This document shows, piece by piece, positions 1 through 12,174 of a stretch of 48,247 nt of DNA. Numbering within the stretch: position 1 is the stretch's first letter; each line of letters starts with the position of its first letter. The stretch covers positions 1-48,247 of the forward strand of contig CAMDNL010000002.1 in assembly GCA_945902975.1 (NCBI GenBank). The letters are read 5' to 3'. Made by a program: the position numbers and the translations under genes. The notes beneath the pieces were generated by a model. That model saw only the letters and a list, made by a program, of their open reading frames with translations, searched no databases and was not told the origin of the DNA. The DNA comes from Chitinophaga pinensis (GTDB lineage: Bacteria; Bacteroidota; Bacteroidia; Chitinophagales; Chitinophagaceae).

Positions 1-568
1 AGGCCGATTCATATTCTAATCCTGTAGATAAACCAAAAGAGCCTTTTTCTAATTCTGAAGCTAAAACCGATTTCATTTGATTGATTTCGGCATCTGTTGC
101 CTTACGATATAAATCATTTTCGCCCATGGCGATTTCACGTAAGCTTGACTGGCCTGTATAGCTTGCAACATTGGATACCACTGGATTTGCTTGCATCCAT
201 TTAGTTAGGCTATCCATTGGATACCCGTTTCCATCCTGTCCAATCACAATAGTTGTAATGCCCTGACTTGAGGTAGATAGCCCTGCTCTGTTTTTATTAA
301 GGTCTCCAAAATGATGACTATGTGAATCGATGAATCCGGGTGCTAAAATTTTCCCCTTACCGTCAATCATTTGATCTGTTTTATTGGGCTTCAAATCACC
401 AATAGCCACAATCTTATTCCCAACAATTTTTACAGATGCTTTGAAAGCTGGCTTATCTGTTCCATCTACCAATTGAATATTTGTAATAATGGTAGCGGGC
501 TGTGCTAGTACTGCAGTATTTAAACCAAGTATAAAGAGGGTTAAAATCAAATGTTTAATTCGTAGCAT
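1..568 (-). CDS. Amidohydrolase family, N-acyl-D-amino-acid deacylase-like (N-terminal part; continues beyond window start)
   Basis: Reverse-strand reading from ATG at 566-568 gives MLRIKHLILTLFILGLNTAVLAQPATIITNIQLVDGTDKPAFKASVKIVGNKIVAIGDL...KGKILAPGFIDSHSHHFGDLNKN; signal peptide plus the amidohydrolase motif APGFIDSHSH; open to the window edge. Not in the supplied ORF track. Confidence 0.8.
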   Translation of the reverse strand, partial: MLRIKHLILTLFILGLNTAVLAQPATIITNIQLVDGTDKPAFKASVKIVGNKIVAIGDLKPNKTDQMIDGKGKILAPGFIDSHSHHFGDLNKNRAGLSTSSQGITTIVIGQDGNGYPMDSLTKWMQANPVVSNVASYTGQSSLREIAMGENDLYRKATDAEINQMKSVLASELEKGSFGLSTGLEYESA

Positions 569-588
569 ACAGTTTATATTTTATTAAT

Positions 589-1992
589 TTATTTCAACTC
601 ACAAGTTTCATGTAATTCTGGTACAATGACATCCTTAAACCCTTTCTTTCTGAGCCTTTCTGCAAAATGATCCTGCACTTCTGCTTCACCATGTACAATA
701 TACAATTTTTTTACTGCTGCGGGATTTTGGCAAGCCAAAAACTGCATTAGGTCTTCGTAATCTCCATGTGCACTCATGCTTTTGATAGATCCAATTTGAC
801 ATCTTACTTCAAATGGCTCTCCATAAATACGGACTTCTTTAGCGCCATTCATTAAACGGCCACCAAGGGATCGAGGTTCACAATAGCCCACCATTAAGAT
901 GGTATTTTTTTTACTACTTATATTATTCTTGATATGATGTTTTACCCTGCCTGCGTCTGCCATGCCGGAGGCCGAGATAATTACTTTTGGATGCATGTCT
1001 TCGTTTAAAGCCTTGCTCTCATGCACCGATTTAATATATCTTAAGCCTTCAAAGTCAAATGGGTCATCGTCTACTTCTAAAATTCTTTGTATTTTTTTAT
1101 TATAGTATTTTGGAAACTTTTTGAGCATTTCAGTGGCTTCCATACTCAAAGGACTATCTACATAAATTGGGATATGCGGTAAGCGTTTTTCAAGTGAGAG
1201 CTGATTGAGTTCAAATAAAATTTCTTGGGTTCTGCCAACACTAAAAGCAGGAATAATTAAATTACCTTTTTGTTCTACGCAAGTAGATTGAATCCATTTT
1301 AATAAATCATCTGGGGTGGTGTGGATCAGGTCATGTAATTTATCGCCGTAAGTACTTTCAATAATGATAAAATCTGCTGCTGGAAAATTTGCAGGGGATC
1401 TTAAAATCATATCTCGATACCTGCCTATATCCCCACTAAAAGTAAGGGTCTGCATTGTATTATTTTCCTTGATCTTAAGATTGACTGCAGCACTTCCAAT
1501 AATATGCCCTGCTTCTGTAAACAATAATTCAACCTGTTCGGAAATGGTATAAGGCTTATCGTATTCCACACTTTGCAACATTGGAAGCAGCAAATTCACA
1601 TCGTCAATCGTGTATAAGGGTTCCACCTGCGGCATCCCCTCTCTAGCCAATCTTTTATTTTTATATTTTGCGTCATCCCTTTGGATCATGGCAGAGTCTT
1701 CTAATAAAATTTCGGTCAATGCTTTGGTAGCTGGTGTGCAGTAAATTTTTCCCCTGAAACCTTCTGCCGCTAATTTTGGTAATAGCCCTGTATGGTCTAT
1801 ATGTGCGTGGGATAAAATGACATAATGGATGGTCTTTGCATCAAAGCCAAACTGAGCATTATAGGAATCTGTATCTCGACCCATTCCTTGAAACAAACCA
1901 CAGTCAAGCAAAAAATTTTCACCACTTGCTAACTGAACTAAATGTTTTGAACCTGTAACCGTACGAGCTGCTCCGTGAAAACTTATTTTCAT
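589..1992 (-). CDS. MBL-fold metallo-hydrolase with beta-CASP / RNA-specificity domain (RNase J / CPSF-like)
   Basis: 467 aa; metallo-beta-lactamase motif SHAHIDHTG, SGDIGRYRD, and the C-terminal IISASGMADAGRVKHH and SAHGDYEDL motifs. Confidence 0.9.
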   Translation of the reverse strand: MKISFHGAARTVTGSKHLVQLASGENFLLDCGLFQGMGRDTDSYNAQFGFDAKTIHYVILSHAHIDHTGLLPKLAAEGFRGKIYCTPATKALTEILLEDSAMIQRDDAKYKNKRLAREGMPQVEPLYTIDDVNLLLPMLQSVEYDKPYTISEQVELLFTEAGHIIGSAAVNLKIKENNTMQTLTFSGDIGRYRDMILRSPANFPAADFIIIESTYGDKLHDLIHTTPDDLLKWIQSTCVEQKGNLIIPAFSVGRTQEILFELNQLSLEKRLPHIPIYVDSPLSMEATEMLKKFPKYYNKKIQRILEVDDDPFDFEGLRYIKSVHESKALNEDMHPKVIISASGMADAGRVKHHIKNNISSKKNTILMVGYCEPRSLGGRLMNGAKEVRIYGEPFEVRCQIGSIKSMSAHGDYEDLMQFLACQNPAAVKKLYIVHGEAEVQDHFAERLRKKGFKDVIVPELHETCELK

Positions 1993-2019
1993 GCAATTGT
2001 ATTTATACTAAAGTTACTA

Positions 2020-2757
2020 CTATAATGCGATGGCTGCAATGATATAATCTGCAATTAATATAAGGATACAACTAACCACTACAGACTTTGTTCCAGTCTT
2101 ACCAATTTCCAATGCGCCCCCTTGTACATAGTACCCATAAAAGGAAGGAACAGTGCTAATAATAATTGCGAAAATAAACGATTTGTAAAAACTAATATTG
2201 ATATAATGCACCACAAAATCTTTACGAATTCCAGTGATAAAAACTTCGGCAGGTACCACATTGGACCAGCTTCCAACGATATATCCACCCCAGATACCAA
2301 CCACTGCAGAGATACCCACCAATAATGGAACAGTCGTAATGGCACCCAATATTTTTGGAAGGATTAAATAGTTTTTAGTATTAATACCCATGATTTCCAA
2401 TGCGTCTATTTGCTCACTCACACGCATATTGCCTAATTCACTAGCAATCTTGCTACCTACCACGCCTGCTAAAACAATACATAAAAAAGTGGGTGCAAAT
2501 TCCAATAAAATACTATCTCTAACAATGATCCCAATCGTAGACAATGGCACCAATGGACTTACCAATTGAGAGGCTGTTTGAACAGTGGTTACCGCACCTA
2601 AGAAAAAAGAAATAATGACTACAATTGGTAAAGACCCAATACCAATATCCACACATTGCCTGATATACTCCTTCCAAAACATTTGTTTATTTTCGGTTGC
2701 AGTAAACATGCCCTTGAGCATCATTAAGTACTTACCAAATAGGGTAATAAAATTCAT
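2020..2757 (-). CDS. MlaE-family ABC transporter permease (MCE-type lipid transport)
   Basis: 245 aa, multi-helix; EFAPTFLCIVLAGVVGSKIASELGNMRVSEQIDALEIMGI is typical of MlaE permeases. Confidence 0.9.
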   Translation of the reverse strand: MNFITLFGKYLMMLKGMFTATENKQMFWKEYIRQCVDIGIGSLPIVVIISFFLGAVTTVQTASQLVSPLVPLSTIGIIVRDSILLEFAPTFLCIVLAGVVGSKIASELGNMRVSEQIDALEIMGINTKNYLILPKILGAITTVPLLVGISAVVGIWGGYIVGSWSNVVPAEVFITGIRKDFVVHYINISFYKSFIFAIIISTVPSFYGYYVQGGALEIGKTGTKSVVVSCILILIADYIIAAIAL

Positions 2758-2770
2758 TGAGTTATTTTAA

Positions 2771-5131
2771 CTATTTCTTTTTCTTCTTTAATTTCTTCCA
2801 CCAGCTTGTTCTTTCCACTGCTGTAGCCGTATCAATTCTCGTTTTCAATTGTGCATCCACCACTGCCACAGTGGCCATATTGATGATATTACGCACACTT
2901 GAACCTAATTGCAACACATTGACTGGCTTTTTCAAACCTAATAAAACAGGGCCAATGACATCAATCCCGCCAATCTCTTTTAATAAATGATAGGCGATAT
3001 TACCTGCTGATAAATTTGGGAAAATCAACACGTTCACGTCTGCATCCGCAAGATTGCTAAATGGATAATTTTCTTTCAATATTTCTTTGTTAAATGCAAG
3101 CATCCCCTGCATTTCTCCATCCACTATTAAAGATGGATTTTTTTGCTTTACAATTTTTGACGCTTCTGCTACTAGTCTTGCTTCTGGTGTGTCACTGCTT
3201 CCAAAGTTGGAATAACTTAACATCGCAACACGAGGCTCCATATTGAAATTTCTTACTTCTTTGGCTACCAGTAAGGTAATATCCGCCAACTCTTCGGCTG
3301 TTGGGCTAATGTTCACGGTGGTATCTGCTAAAAATAAGGGTCCTTTCTTTGTTAAAAGGATATACATGCCAGCAATCTTATTTACACCTTCGTCCACCCC
3401 AATAATTTGTAAGGCTGGCTTAATACCATCTGCATAATTACGTGTTAGTCCAGACAACATAGAGTCTGCTTCGCCCGTTTCTACCATCATCGCACCAAAA
3501 TAATTTTGTGTGCGCATTAATTTTTGGCTCTCATATTTATTGATGCCCTTGCGTTGTCTTTTTTGGAATAACAATGAACCAAAGAACTCACGCTTCGCTT
3601 CCATTTCATCGCTTCTCACATCAATGATTGGTAAATCATCAATGTCAATATTATTTTCTGCGGCAATATTTTTAATTCTAGCTTCATTACCCAATAAAAT
3701 TGGATAAGCAATGCCATCATCATAAATGATACTCGCTGCTTTTAATACTTTAATATTTTCTGCATCTGCAAATACCAAACGCTTTGGATCACGTCGCGCT
3801 TTATTACTAATTAAACGCAACATTTGATTGTCTAGCCCTAAGCGTTTATTTAAGCTCAATTCATATTCTGCCCAATTGCTAATTTGTTGTTGTGCTACGC
3901 CAGATTCAACAGCAGCTTTTGCCACAGCCGGAGCCAGCGTACTCAATAATCTTGGATCCAATGGCTTTGGGATAATATATTGTGGACCAAAAGCTAGATT
4001 GGTTTGATTGTATGCCATATTCACAACATCTGGCACAGCAGTTTTTGCTAGTTCTGCTAAGGCTTTCACTGCAGCCAATTTCATGGCTTCATTGATGGCA
4101 GATGCGCGCACATCTAGTGCACCTCTAAAGATGTATGGGAAGCCAAGTACATTGTTGACTTGGTTTGGATAATCTGATCTTCCTGTAGCCATAATGATAT
4201 CCTTACGCACAGATGTTGCTTCTTCATATCCAATTTCTGGATCTGGATTGGCTAGTGCAAATACCACCGGATTTTTTGGCATAGAAGCAATCATTTCCTT
4301 TGTCACCACATTGCCCACGCTTAATCCTAAAAATACATCGGCTGTTTTCATTGCTTCCGGCAAAGTCATTTTATCAGACTTGATAGCAAATGGTTTTCTA
4401 TCTGCCCCTAAATCTGTTCTGCCCTGATGTAAAACACCATCCTTATCAAAAAGTGTAAAGTTTTCGTAACGTGCACCCAATGCTACATATAATTTAATAC
4501 AAGCCATTGCTGCTGCACCTGCGCCATTCACAACAAATTTTGCTTTATCAATTTTTTTCTTTTGTAATGTCAATGCATTCAACAAAGCAGCACTACTAAT
4601 GATTGCTGTTCCATGTTGGTCATCGTGCATCACAGGAATATTCATCTCTTCTCTTAATCGCTGTTCAATATAAAAACATTCAGGGGCTTTGATATCTTCC
4701 AAATTGATCCCGCCAAAAGTGGGCTCTAAAGCTTTTACGATTTCTACAAATTTATCTGGATCTGTTTCGTTGATCTCAATATCAAAAACATCAATGTCTG
4801 CAAAAATTTTAAACAATACCGCTTTACCTTCCATGACAGGCTTACTTGCTAAGGGACCAATATTGCCTAAACCTAATACAGCTGTGCCATTGGTGATCAC
4901 TCCAACTAAATTTCCTTTAGCGGTATACTTATATACATCTGCAGGATTATTTTTAATTTCTGTACATGGAATAGCCACACCAGGACTATAGGCTAGTGAT
5001 AAATCTTTTTGAGTCTTCGCCTCTTTTGTTGGAACTACTTCTATCTTGCCAGGTCTCCCACTAGCATGGTATTCTAAGGCTTGCTCTCTTCTTAATTTTT
5101 CTTTGTTGGTATTGTTTGTTGTATCTGCCAT
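2771..5131 (-). CDS. maeB: NADP-dependent malic enzyme with C-terminal phosphotransacetylase-like domain
   Basis: 786 aa; malic enzyme domain ([37 protein letters not shown]) fused to a Pta-like domain. Confidence 0.93.
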   Translation of the reverse strand: MADTTNNTNKEKLRREQALEYHASGRPGKIEVVPTKEAKTQKDLSLAYSPGVAIPCTEIKNNPADVYKYTAKGNLVGVITNGTAVLGLGNIGPLASKPVMEGKAVLFKIFADIDVFDIEINETDPDKFVEIVKALEPTFGGINLEDIKAPECFYIEQRLREEMNIPVMHDDQHGTAIISSAALLNALTLQKKKIDKAKFVVNGAGAAAMACIKLYVALGARYENFTLFDKDGVLHQGRTDLGADRKPFAIKSDKMTLPEAMKTADVFLGLSVGNVVTKEMIASMPKNPVVFALANPDPEIGYEEATSVRKDIIMATGRSDYPNQVNNVLGFPYIFRGALDVRASAINEAMKLAAVKALAELAKTAVPDVVNMAYNQTNLAFGPQYIIPKPLDPRLLSTLAPAVAKAAVESGVAQQQISNWAEYELSLNKRLGLDNQMLRLISNKARRDPKRLVFADAENIKVLKAASIIYDDGIAYPILLGNEARIKNIAAENNIDIDDLPIIDVRSDEMEAKREFFGSLLFQKRQRKGINKYESQKLMRTQNYFGAMMVETGEADSMLSGLTRNYADGIKPALQIIGVDEGVNKIAGMYILLTKKGPLFLADTTVNISPTAEELADITLLVAKEVRNFNMEPRVAMLSYSNFGSSDTPEARLVAEASKIVKQKNPSLIVDGEMQGMLAFNKEILKENYPFSNLADADVNVLIFPNLSAGNIAYHLLKEIGGIDVIGPVLLGLKKPVNVLQLGSSVRNIINMATVAVVDAQLKTRIDTATAVERTSWWKKLKKKKK

Positions 5132-5155
5132 GAATCATTTTTAAAAGTAAATAGT

Positions 5156-6331
5156 TTATAACTGAGTCCCCAACCATGCCATCATGCCCACACCATGCTC
5201 GATGGCTGCTTCGTCTATATTAAAATGTGGTGTATGTACATTGTGCACAATACCAGCAGATTCATTTCTTACACCTAAACGGAAAAAGCATCCTGGAATG
5301 ACTTGTGAATAGTAACCAAAATCTTCGGCACCCATTCTTTTTTCTGTTTCTTCCACATTTTCCTTACCCATATACGCATCGGCCAATCTCCATGCCGCTT
5401 CTGTGATCATTGGTTCGTTGTCTACAGTTGGATATCCAACGTCAACTCTAAAGTCAATCTCAGCGCCGGTTGCGATAGCGATGCCTTTTGCTTGTTGTAG
5501 CATTAAATCATGTGCCTGAAAACGCCATACTTCATCCATGGCTCTAAATGTACCCATTAATTTTACTTCACTTGGAATGACATTGGTTGTATTGCCTCCA
5601 TGAATAGAACAGATAGACAAGACAGAAGGATTTTGCGGATTTCTGTTGCGCGCAATAATAGTTTGTAAACTTTGAATCAATTGCGCAGCCACTAAAATGG
5701 TATCCACTGTTTGATGCGGTGTCGCAGCATGTCCGCCTGGACCTTTAATACTAATATACAATTCATCCGCACTGGCCATCACGCGTCCTTTTCTAAAACT
5801 TAGTTTTCCTTCATTCAATCCTGGATGCACATGTAAGCCAACGATTCCTTGAGGTTTTGGATTTTCCAATGCACCATCTCGAATCATATAAGTGGCACCA
5901 CCCGGATTTTTTTCTTCTCCTGGCTGAAATAATAATTTAATAGTGCCTTCAAATTCTTCACGCAGGCTCCATAATATTTTAGCAGCCCCTAATAAAATAG
6001 TGGTATGCACATCATGTCCGCAGGCATGCATCACGCCATCATTGTTGGACTTATAATCAATTTTATTTTCTTCAATAATCGGAAGTGCATCCATATCTGC
6101 ACGAAGAGCTATCACACGCTTTGAAGGATTTTTTCCTTCAATGATGCCTAAGACACCTGTAGTTGCTATGACTGTAAAAGGGATGCCTATCGCAGTTAAT
6201 TGTGCTTGAATATATTTGCTTGTTTCAAATTCTTGATAACTCAATTCTGGATTTGCATGCAAATGTCTTCTTATTGCAATATTTTCTGCTTGATGCTGCG
6301 CTGCTAAGGTTTTTATTTTATCGAGTAACAT
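5156..6331 (-). CDS. M20 family metallopeptidase / amidohydrolase (N-acyl-amino-acid hydrolase type)
   Basis: 391 aa; ALRADMDALPI, MHACGHDVHTT, LFQPGEE, GAEDFGYY motifs. Confidence 0.92.
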   Translation of the reverse strand: MLLDKIKTLAAQHQAENIAIRRHLHANPELSYQEFETSKYIQAQLTAIGIPFTVIATTGVLGIIEGKNPSKRVIALRADMDALPIIEENKIDYKSNNDGVMHACGHDVHTTILLGAAKILWSLREEFEGTIKLLFQPGEEKNPGGATYMIRDGALENPKPQGIVGLHVHPGLNEGKLSFRKGRVMASADELYISIKGPGGHAATPHQTVDTILVAAQLIQSLQTIIARNRNPQNPSVLSICSIHGGNTTNVIPSEVKLMGTFRAMDEVWRFQAHDLMLQQAKGIAIATGAEIDFRVDVGYPTVDNEPMITEAAWRLADAYMGKENVEETEKRMGAEDFGYYSQVIPGCFFRLGVRNESAGIVHNVHTPHFNIDEAAIEHGVGMMAWLGTQL

Positions 6332-6334
6332 AGC

Positions 6335-7012
6335 TTAGTAATTACTTTTTATTTGTTCAATTTGCGCCCCTGTAACAATCGCTACCCCTGCACTACAACC
6401 AATACGAGTAGCCCCTGCTTCGATCATTAATTTTGTAGTGGCATAATCTCTAATGCCCCCTGAAGCTTTAATTTGAATATGTTCAGGTAAATATTTTCTA
6501 AATAATTTTACTGCTTCTACACTTGCGCCTTTTTCTGCATAGCCTGTGGATGTCTTTAAATAATCAATCCCTGCTATGCCATAAATATCGCAACACTTTA
6601 TAATCTCTTCGTCTGTTAAGACACCAGATTCAATAATGATTTTTACAATCTTACCCTTAGAACGAATCACCGGCATGATATGGTTTATCTCGTCGGCAAT
6701 CGCCATCCAGTCTCCGTTTTTGATCGCCGAAATATTGGCCACCACATCCAACTCGTCTGCACCATCTACCATCGCTAAAATAATTTCTGCAATCTTGGCC
6801 TCTGTGGCACTGTACCCAAATGGGAAACCAATCACAGTGGCTACTTTCACGTCGGTTCCTGCAGTAAGCGTTTTTGCCAATTTTACAAAATTCGGAGGCA
6901 CACATACTGCAGCAAAGGCATACATTTTTGCTTCATCACAAAGTTGATGAATATCTGCCACCAAACAGGTTGGCTTTAGTATGGTGTGATCGATATATTT
7001 ATTAAGCGGCAT
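6335..7012 (-). CDS. deoC: Deoxyribose-phosphate aldolase
   Basis: [63 protein letters not shown]. The track ORF runs to 7066, but that would overlap secA by 65 bp; starts at 7012 or 7021 are more likely. Confidence 0.92.
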   Translation of the reverse strand: MPLNKYIDHTILKPTCLVADIHQLCDEAKMYAFAAVCVPPNFVKLAKTLTAGTDVKVATVIGFPFGYSATEAKIAEIILAMVDGADELDVVANISAIKNGDWMAIADEINHIMPVIRSKGKIVKIIIESGVLTDEEIIKCCDIYGIAGIDYLKTSTGYAEKGASVEAVKLFRKYLPEHIQIKASGGIRDYATTKLMIEAGATRIGCSAGVAIVTGAQIEQIKSNY

Positions 7013-10000
7013 CTTTTCCATGACAAGCTTTATATTTTTTTCCACTGCCACAAGGACAAGGATCATTGCGTCCTATTTTTGGAGCCACTGTAATAGGCGC
7101 TTGTTTAGGAGCAGATGGATCATGGTATTCGTTCTCTGTTGGCGTACCGTTTTCTGTTCTATTCGCACTCAACTTACTCAAATCGGTTTTTTGTTGACGT
7201 CCTTCTTTAACCTCATTCGCTTCCAAAGGAATATGCGCGTGACATAAAAACTGTACCATTTTATGATTGATCTCGATGTCCATTTTTCTAAACAATTCAA
7301 ATGCTTCCATTTTATAAATCACCAATGGATCTTTTTGCTCGTAAGTCGCTGTTTGAACCGATTGTTTTAAGTCATCCATGGCGCGTAAATGCTCCTTCCA
7401 TGCATCATCAATCAAACTAAGTGAAATGGACTTTTCAAATTCAGTCGCTAAGGCAGCGCCCTTGGTGTCTAAATTTTTATCAAGATTCACAAGCACATTA
7501 AAGATCGTTTTACCATCACTTACTGGCACAATCACATTTTCAATATGCTTACCTTCCTGAGTTCTGATATTCTTAAAGACAGGGATGCTGTTTTGCATCA
7601 TATCCTTTTTCTTATACTCGTAATGCGCAAGTGCTTCTTGATACAATGATTCAGCCAAGTCATTTTCTTTTGCTGCAGCAAATGCCTCCTTAGTGATTTT
7701 GGTATCTAGTCCAACTTGCACAATCAAGGCTAATTTTAATCCTTCAAAATCATTGTTCGTTTTGTGATTGAAACTTAAATTTTCAATCACTTGATAAAAC
7801 GCGTTGTCCAAGTCTAATGCCAAACGTTCTCCAAACAAAGCATGGTTTCTTTTTTTATAAATCACCGTTCTTTGTTTGTTCATTACATCATCATATTCCA
7901 ACAAACGCTTTCTTACGCCAAAATTATTTTCTTCTACTTTTTTCTGAGCACGTTCGATAGACTTGGTGATCATACTATGCTGAATCACTTCGCCTTCTTT
8001 GTATCCTGCAAAGTCCATGACTTTTGCAATACGCTCACTTCCAAACATGCGCATTAAATCGTCCTCTAAAGACACAAAGAACTGAGAAGAACCCGGATCA
8101 CCTTGTCTTCCGGCACGACCTCTTAACTGTCTGTCTACACGACGAGAGTCATGACGTTCTGTACCCAATATCGCCAAACCGCCTACTGCTTTTACTTCGG
8201 GGCTTAATTTAATATCTGTTCCACGACCCGCCATATTCGTGGCGATGGTCACTGCACCAGTCAAACCTGCTTCCGCAACTACTTGTGCCTCTCTTGCATG
8301 TTGTTTCGCGTTCAACACATTGTGTGGAATATTTTTTTGACGCAACATTCTGCTCAACAATTCACTCACTTCCACCGAGGTGGTACCCACTAGTACTGGT
8401 CTACCATCTGCGCGCAATGCTTCGATAGATTCAATCACCGCACCAAATTTTTCACGCTTAGTTTTGAAAACTAAGTCCTGCTCATCGATACGCACTGCAG
8501 GAATATTTGTAGGGATAGAGACCACATCTAATTTATAAATACTCCAGAATTCAGATGCTTCTGTTTCTGCAGTACCTGTCATACCACCTAGCTTGTGGTA
8601 CATTCTAAAAAAGTTTTGCAATGTGATGGTGGCATAAGTTTGTGTTGCAGCTTCGATCTTCACATTTTCTTTGGCTTCAATCGCTTGGTGCAATCCATCA
8701 GAATAACGACGACCTTCCATGATACGACCAGTCTGCTCATCTACAATTTTCACTTGACCATCCATCACCACATACTCAATATCCTTATCAAATAAAGTAT
8801 AGGACTTCAACAATTGATTCACTGTATGAATACGATCTGCCTTAATACTATAATCAGAAATGATGACTTCCTTTTGTTGCATTTTCTGCTCGGCAGGAAT
8901 ATGTACATCCACATCGATTGCATTTAATGCCACACTGATATCGGGTAATAAAAAGAAGTTTGGATCTTCCCCTGCGCCCGTGATTAATGCTAAACCTTTA
9001 TCAGTTAATTCAACTGAATTATTTTTTTCTTCAATGTGGAAATACAAAGCCTCGTCTACAATGGGCATTTCTCTTTGCTGATCGGCTAAATAATAGTTCT
9101 CGGCCTTTTGTAATTTAACACGAATACCAGGCTCACTCAAGTATTTAATCAAGGCACCATTTTTAGGTAAAGCCCTGAAAGCACGGTATAGCGCTAATCC
9201 GCCATCCTTAGGATCGTCATTGCCTTCGCTGATTTTCTTTTTTGCTTCAATTAAAAATTGATTCGCCACCTTCTTCTGCACATCCACCAATTGTTCAATC
9301 CTTGGTTTTAATTGAAAGTATTGTTGCTCCCCAGTTTGATGTCCAATTGGACCAGAAATAATCAAAGGCGTACGCGCATCATCAATCAATACACTATCCA
9401 CCTCATCCACCATCGCGTAATGATGCTTACGTTGCACCATTTCGTTTGGTGAATGCACCATATTGTCTCTTAAATAATCAAAACCAAATTCGTTATTGGT
9501 ACCATATGTAATCCCTGCTCTGTAGGCGTTTCTTCTGTCCTCAGAATTAGGTTGATGCTTATCAATACAATCTACCGTAATACCCAACCACTCAAAAATG
9601 GTTCCGTTCCACTCACTATCTCTTTTTGCTAAGTAATCATTGACGGTTACAATGTGCACCCCTTCATCTGCTAAAGCATTCAAATAAGCTGGAAGCGTAG
9701 ACACCAATGTCTTTCCTTCTCCAGTCGACATCTCTGCAATTTTTCCTTGGTGTAAAACGATACCACCAATTAACTGCACATCGTAATGCACCATATTCCA
9801 TCTCACTGGTGTGCCTGCAGCTTTCCATGTGGATTGGAAAACAGATTGGTCCCCTTGGATAGTGATATATTCTTTTTTAACGGACAAGTCACGATCCATA
9901 TCGGTCGCTGTTGCTGTTAAAGATTCATTTTCTGTAAAACGTCGAGCTGCTTCTTTCACCACTGCAAATGCTTCGGGTAAAATGGTCCACAAGACCTCCT

Positions 10001-10304
10001 CTAGAGCCTGGTCACGGTCTTTTTTTAATTTGTCAATCTCTTGGTAAATGGCGTCCTTGCCTAATAAATCGGCAATATCTAATGACTCGGCATTATTTTG
10101 AGCTTCAGAAATCACTTGGTCAATGGACTCAAGATGTGTTTTAATACGGAATTTAAACTCCTCCGTTTTGTTCCTCAATTGGTCATGACTAAGGGTTTTA
10201 TACGCCTCAAAATGGCCATTGATTACTGGAACCAAATACTGTATTTTCTTGACGTCTTTCTCACTTTTAGATCCGCCAAATAGTTTATTGATAATTTGCA
10301 ACAT
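7002..10304 (-). CDS. secA: Preprotein translocase subunit SecA
   Basis: 1100 aa; Walker A region [69 protein letters not shown]-terminal SEC-C zinc motif [16 protein letters not shown]. Confidence 0.98.
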   Translation of the reverse strand: MLQIINKLFGGSKSEKDVKKIQYLVPVINGHFEAYKTLSHDQLRNKTEEFKFRIKTHLESIDQVISEAQNNAESLDIADLLGKDAIYQEIDKLKKDRDQALEEVLWTILPEAFAVVKEAARRFTENESLTATATDMDRDLSVKKEYITIQGDQSVFQSTWKAAGTPVRWNMVHYDVQLIGGIVLHQGKIAEMSTGEGKTLVSTLPAYLNALADEGVHIVTVNDYLAKRDSEWNGTIFEWLGITVDCIDKHQPNSEDRRNAYRAGITYGTNNEFGFDYLRDNMVHSPNEMVQRKHHYAMVDEVDSVLIDDARTPLIISGPIGHQTGEQQYFQLKPRIEQLVDVQKKVANQFLIEAKKKISEGNDDPKDGGLALYRAFRALPKNGALIKYLSEPGIRVKLQKAENYYLADQQREMPIVDEALYFHIEEKNNSVELTDKGLALITGAGEDPNFFLLPDISVALNAIDVDVHIPAEQKMQQKEVIISDYSIKADRIHTVNQLLKSYTLFDKDIEYVVMDGQVKIVDEQTGRIMEGRRYSDGLHQAIEAKENVKIEAATQTYATITLQNFFRMYHKLGGMTGTAETEASEFWSIYKLDVVSIPTNIPAVRIDEQDLVFKTKREKFGAVIESIEALRADGRPVLVGTTSVEVSELLSRMLRQKNIPHNVLNAKQHAREAQVVAEAGLTGAVTIATNMAGRGTDIKLSPEVKAVGGLAILGTERHDSRRVDRQLRGRAGRQGDPGSSQFFVSLEDDLMRMFGSERIAKVMDFAGYKEGEVIQHSMITKSIERAQKKVEENNFGVRKRLLEYDDVMNKQRTVIYKKRNHALFGERLALDLDNAFYQVIENLSFNHKTNNDFEGLKLALIVQVGLDTKITKEAFAAAKENDLAESLYQEALAHYEYKKKDMMQNSIPVFKNIRTQEGKHIENVIVPVSDGKTIFNVLVNLDKNLDTKGAALATEFEKSISLSLIDDAWKEHLRAMDDLKQSVQTATYEQKDPLVIYKMEAFELFRKMDIEINHKMVQFLCHAHIPLEANEVKEGRQQKTDLSKLSANRTENGTPTENEYHDPSAPKQAPITVAPKIGRNDPCPCGSGKKYKACHGKDAA

Positions 10305-10349
10305 ATTCTCGCTAAAATTGGGTGTTTGTCCTTGTTAATCAAGGGGCTT

Positions 10350-10357
10350 CAAAGATA
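10350..10357 (-). promoter_or_regulatory. Candidate Bacteroidota -7 box upstream of secA
   Basis: Reverse strand reads TATCTTTG (TAnnTTTG consensus) 46 nt upstream of the secA start; no convincing -33 box. Confidence 0.35.
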
Positions 10358-10420
10358 AGTAATTGGGGTGGAATTGATGATTTTAAGGCAAGTTGGATCA
10401 AAAAATTAAGTTATGGGCGG

Positions 10421-10456
10421 TTTGAGGGGGAAATTGGGTAAAAAATGATACCTTTG
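10421..10456 (+). promoter_or_regulatory. Candidate Bacteroidota promoter for atpG
   Basis: TTTG (10421-10424) and TACCTTTG (10449-10456), matching TTTG / TAnnTTTG; spacing of 24 nt is slightly long; atpG ATG at 10478. Confidence 0.5.
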
Positions 10457-10477
10457 CTCGCCTAATAAACAAGCACT

Positions 10478-11347
10478 ATGGCTGGACAATTAAAGGAAGT
10501 TAGAAACAGGATTAAGAGTACCCAAAGTACACAGCAAATCACCAAAGCAATGAAAATGGTGAGTGCTGCCAAATTACGTCGTGCGCAAGACGCCATTACC
10601 CAAATGAGACCTTACGCTCGCAAACTACAAGATATGCTAAGCAATATCATTAGTAGCTTAGAGGGAGATATGAATTTAGCCCTAGCAGATCAACGTACCG
10701 TGAACAATGTCTTATTTATTGTCGTAACTTCTGATAGAGGATTATGTGGTGGATACAATGCCAATTTGGTAAAAATGACCCGCGCAACGATAGCCGAAAA
10801 ATATCCAACGCAAAATGTAACTATCTGGAACATTGGTAAAAAAGGATATGAAAGTTTAAGTAAATTAGGATTTAATACGAATGCCGATTTTAAAGATATC
10901 TTTTTAAATTTAAAATTCGAAACTGTTCAAGCTGCTGCTAAAGCTGCCATGAAAGCCTTTGAAAATAAAGAGTTTGACGCCATTGAGATTGTGTATAGCG
11001 AATTTAAAAACGCAGCAACACAAGAATTTAAATCAGAGCCTTTCTTGCCTATTCCAAAAATGGAAAAGAAAGCAAACGCTAAAAAAACAGATTTCATTTT
11101 TGAACCACAGAAGGAAGCTTTGGTGGCAGAATTGATGCCTAAAATATTGAACACGCAATTATTCAAAGCCGTTTTAGATGCCAATGCAAGTGAGCATGGC
11201 GCTAGAATGACGGCGATGGATAAAGCAAGTGAGAACGCCAACGAATTGTTGAAATCATTGAAAATATCTTATAACCGTGCAAGACAAGCCGCCATTACGA
11301 CTGAATTAACAGAGATCGTAAGTGGTGCAGCTGCATTAAACGGATAA
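10478..11347 (+). CDS. atpG: F0F1 ATP synthase subunit gamma
   Basis: 289 aa; MAGQLKEVRNRIKSTQSTQQITKAMKMVSAAKLRRAQ, SDRGLCGGYNANL, C-terminal YNRARQAAITTELTEIVSGAAAL. Confidence 0.97.
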   Translation: MAGQLKEVRNRIKSTQSTQQITKAMKMVSAAKLRRAQDAITQMRPYARKLQDMLSNIISSLEGDMNLALADQRTVNNVLFIVVTSDRGLCGGYNANLVKMTRATIAEKYPTQNVTIWNIGKKGYESLSKLGFNTNADFKDIFLNLKFETVQAAAKAAMKAFENKEFDAIEIVYSEFKNAATQEFKSEPFLPIPKMEKKANAKKTDFIFEPQKEALVAELMPKILNTQLFKAVLDANASEHGARMTAMDKASENANELLKSLKISYNRARQAAITTELTEIVSGAAALNG

Positions 11348-11358
11348 GCAAAAGCATT

Positions 11359-12093
11359 ATGGAAATAAGTCAAATCATTCCGCATATCGAAGCCTTGGTT
11401 TTTGCAAGTGATAAAGCATTGAATGCAAATGATATCACCGAATTAATCAATACTGCTTTTGGATTTTTAGAAGAGCGTATTTCGCTAGAACAAGTGGAAG
11501 CTGCTTTAGAAGGTATTCAAGAAAAATATAGCACCGAGTACTACCCTTTTGAATTAAAGCAAAGCGGTGGCGGATGGCAGTTTTTAACCAAACCTACTTT
11601 CCATAGCACTATTGCACAATTGAACGGTGATAAGTTTTTGAAGCGTTTATCCAACGCCGCATTGGAATCTTTAGCCATCATTGCTTACAAGCAACCTATT
11701 ACAAAGGGTGAAGTGGAAGCCATTAGAGGTGTGAACAGTGACTATTCGATGCAGAAATTATTAGAAAAAGAATTGATTGTGATTAGCGGTCGTAATGAAA
11801 TGCTTCCGGGCAAGCCATTGATCTATTCTACTTCTAGAAACTTCATGGACTATTTTGGTATCAACTCTACAGAAGATTTACCAAAGATCAAAGAAGTATT
11901 GGCAGAACAAATTGTGGAAGCGACCGTAATCAAGCCAGAAGATTTTACAGACAATAGCGTATTTGAGCAAACAACTGAAGCTTTAGCTGAAGAAAACGAA
12001 CAAGCCGAGACGCCAAATACAGAAGCAGAGACTGGAGATTTTACGCCAGAATCAAACGAAGAAGATTACAATCCTGAAAGTCCAGTAGCCTAA
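11359..12093 (+). CDS. scpB: Segregation and condensation protein B
   Basis: 244 aa; winged-helix core ALESLAIIAYKQPITKGEVEAIRGVNSDYSMQKLLEKELI is diagnostic; acidic low-complexity C-terminal tail. Confidence 0.95.
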   Translation: MEISQIIPHIEALVFASDKALNANDITELINTAFGFLEERISLEQVEAALEGIQEKYSTEYYPFELKQSGGGWQFLTKPTFHSTIAQLNGDKFLKRLSNAALESLAIIAYKQPITKGEVEAIRGVNSDYSMQKLLEKELIVISGRNEMLPGKPLIYSTSRNFMDYFGINSTEDLPKIKEVLAEQIVEATVIKPEDFTDNSVFEQTTEALAEENEQAETPNTEAETGDFTPESNEEDYNPESPVA

Positions 12094-12139
12094 GTTTACG
12101 CTTTTCCCATTCATGGATTTTTCACAAAAATATTGAACT

Positions 12140-12174
12140 AAGATACGGCCAGAACCTAGTTCTGGCCGTATCTT
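12140..12174. promoter_or_regulatory. Perfect 16-bp inverted repeat with a 3-nt loop between scpB and lysA (terminator or leader hairpin)
   Basis: AAGATACGGCCAGAAC-CTA-GTTCTGGCCGTATCTT; arms 12140-12155 and 12159-12174; lysA ATG at 12181; weak U-tract downstream. Confidence 0.85.
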
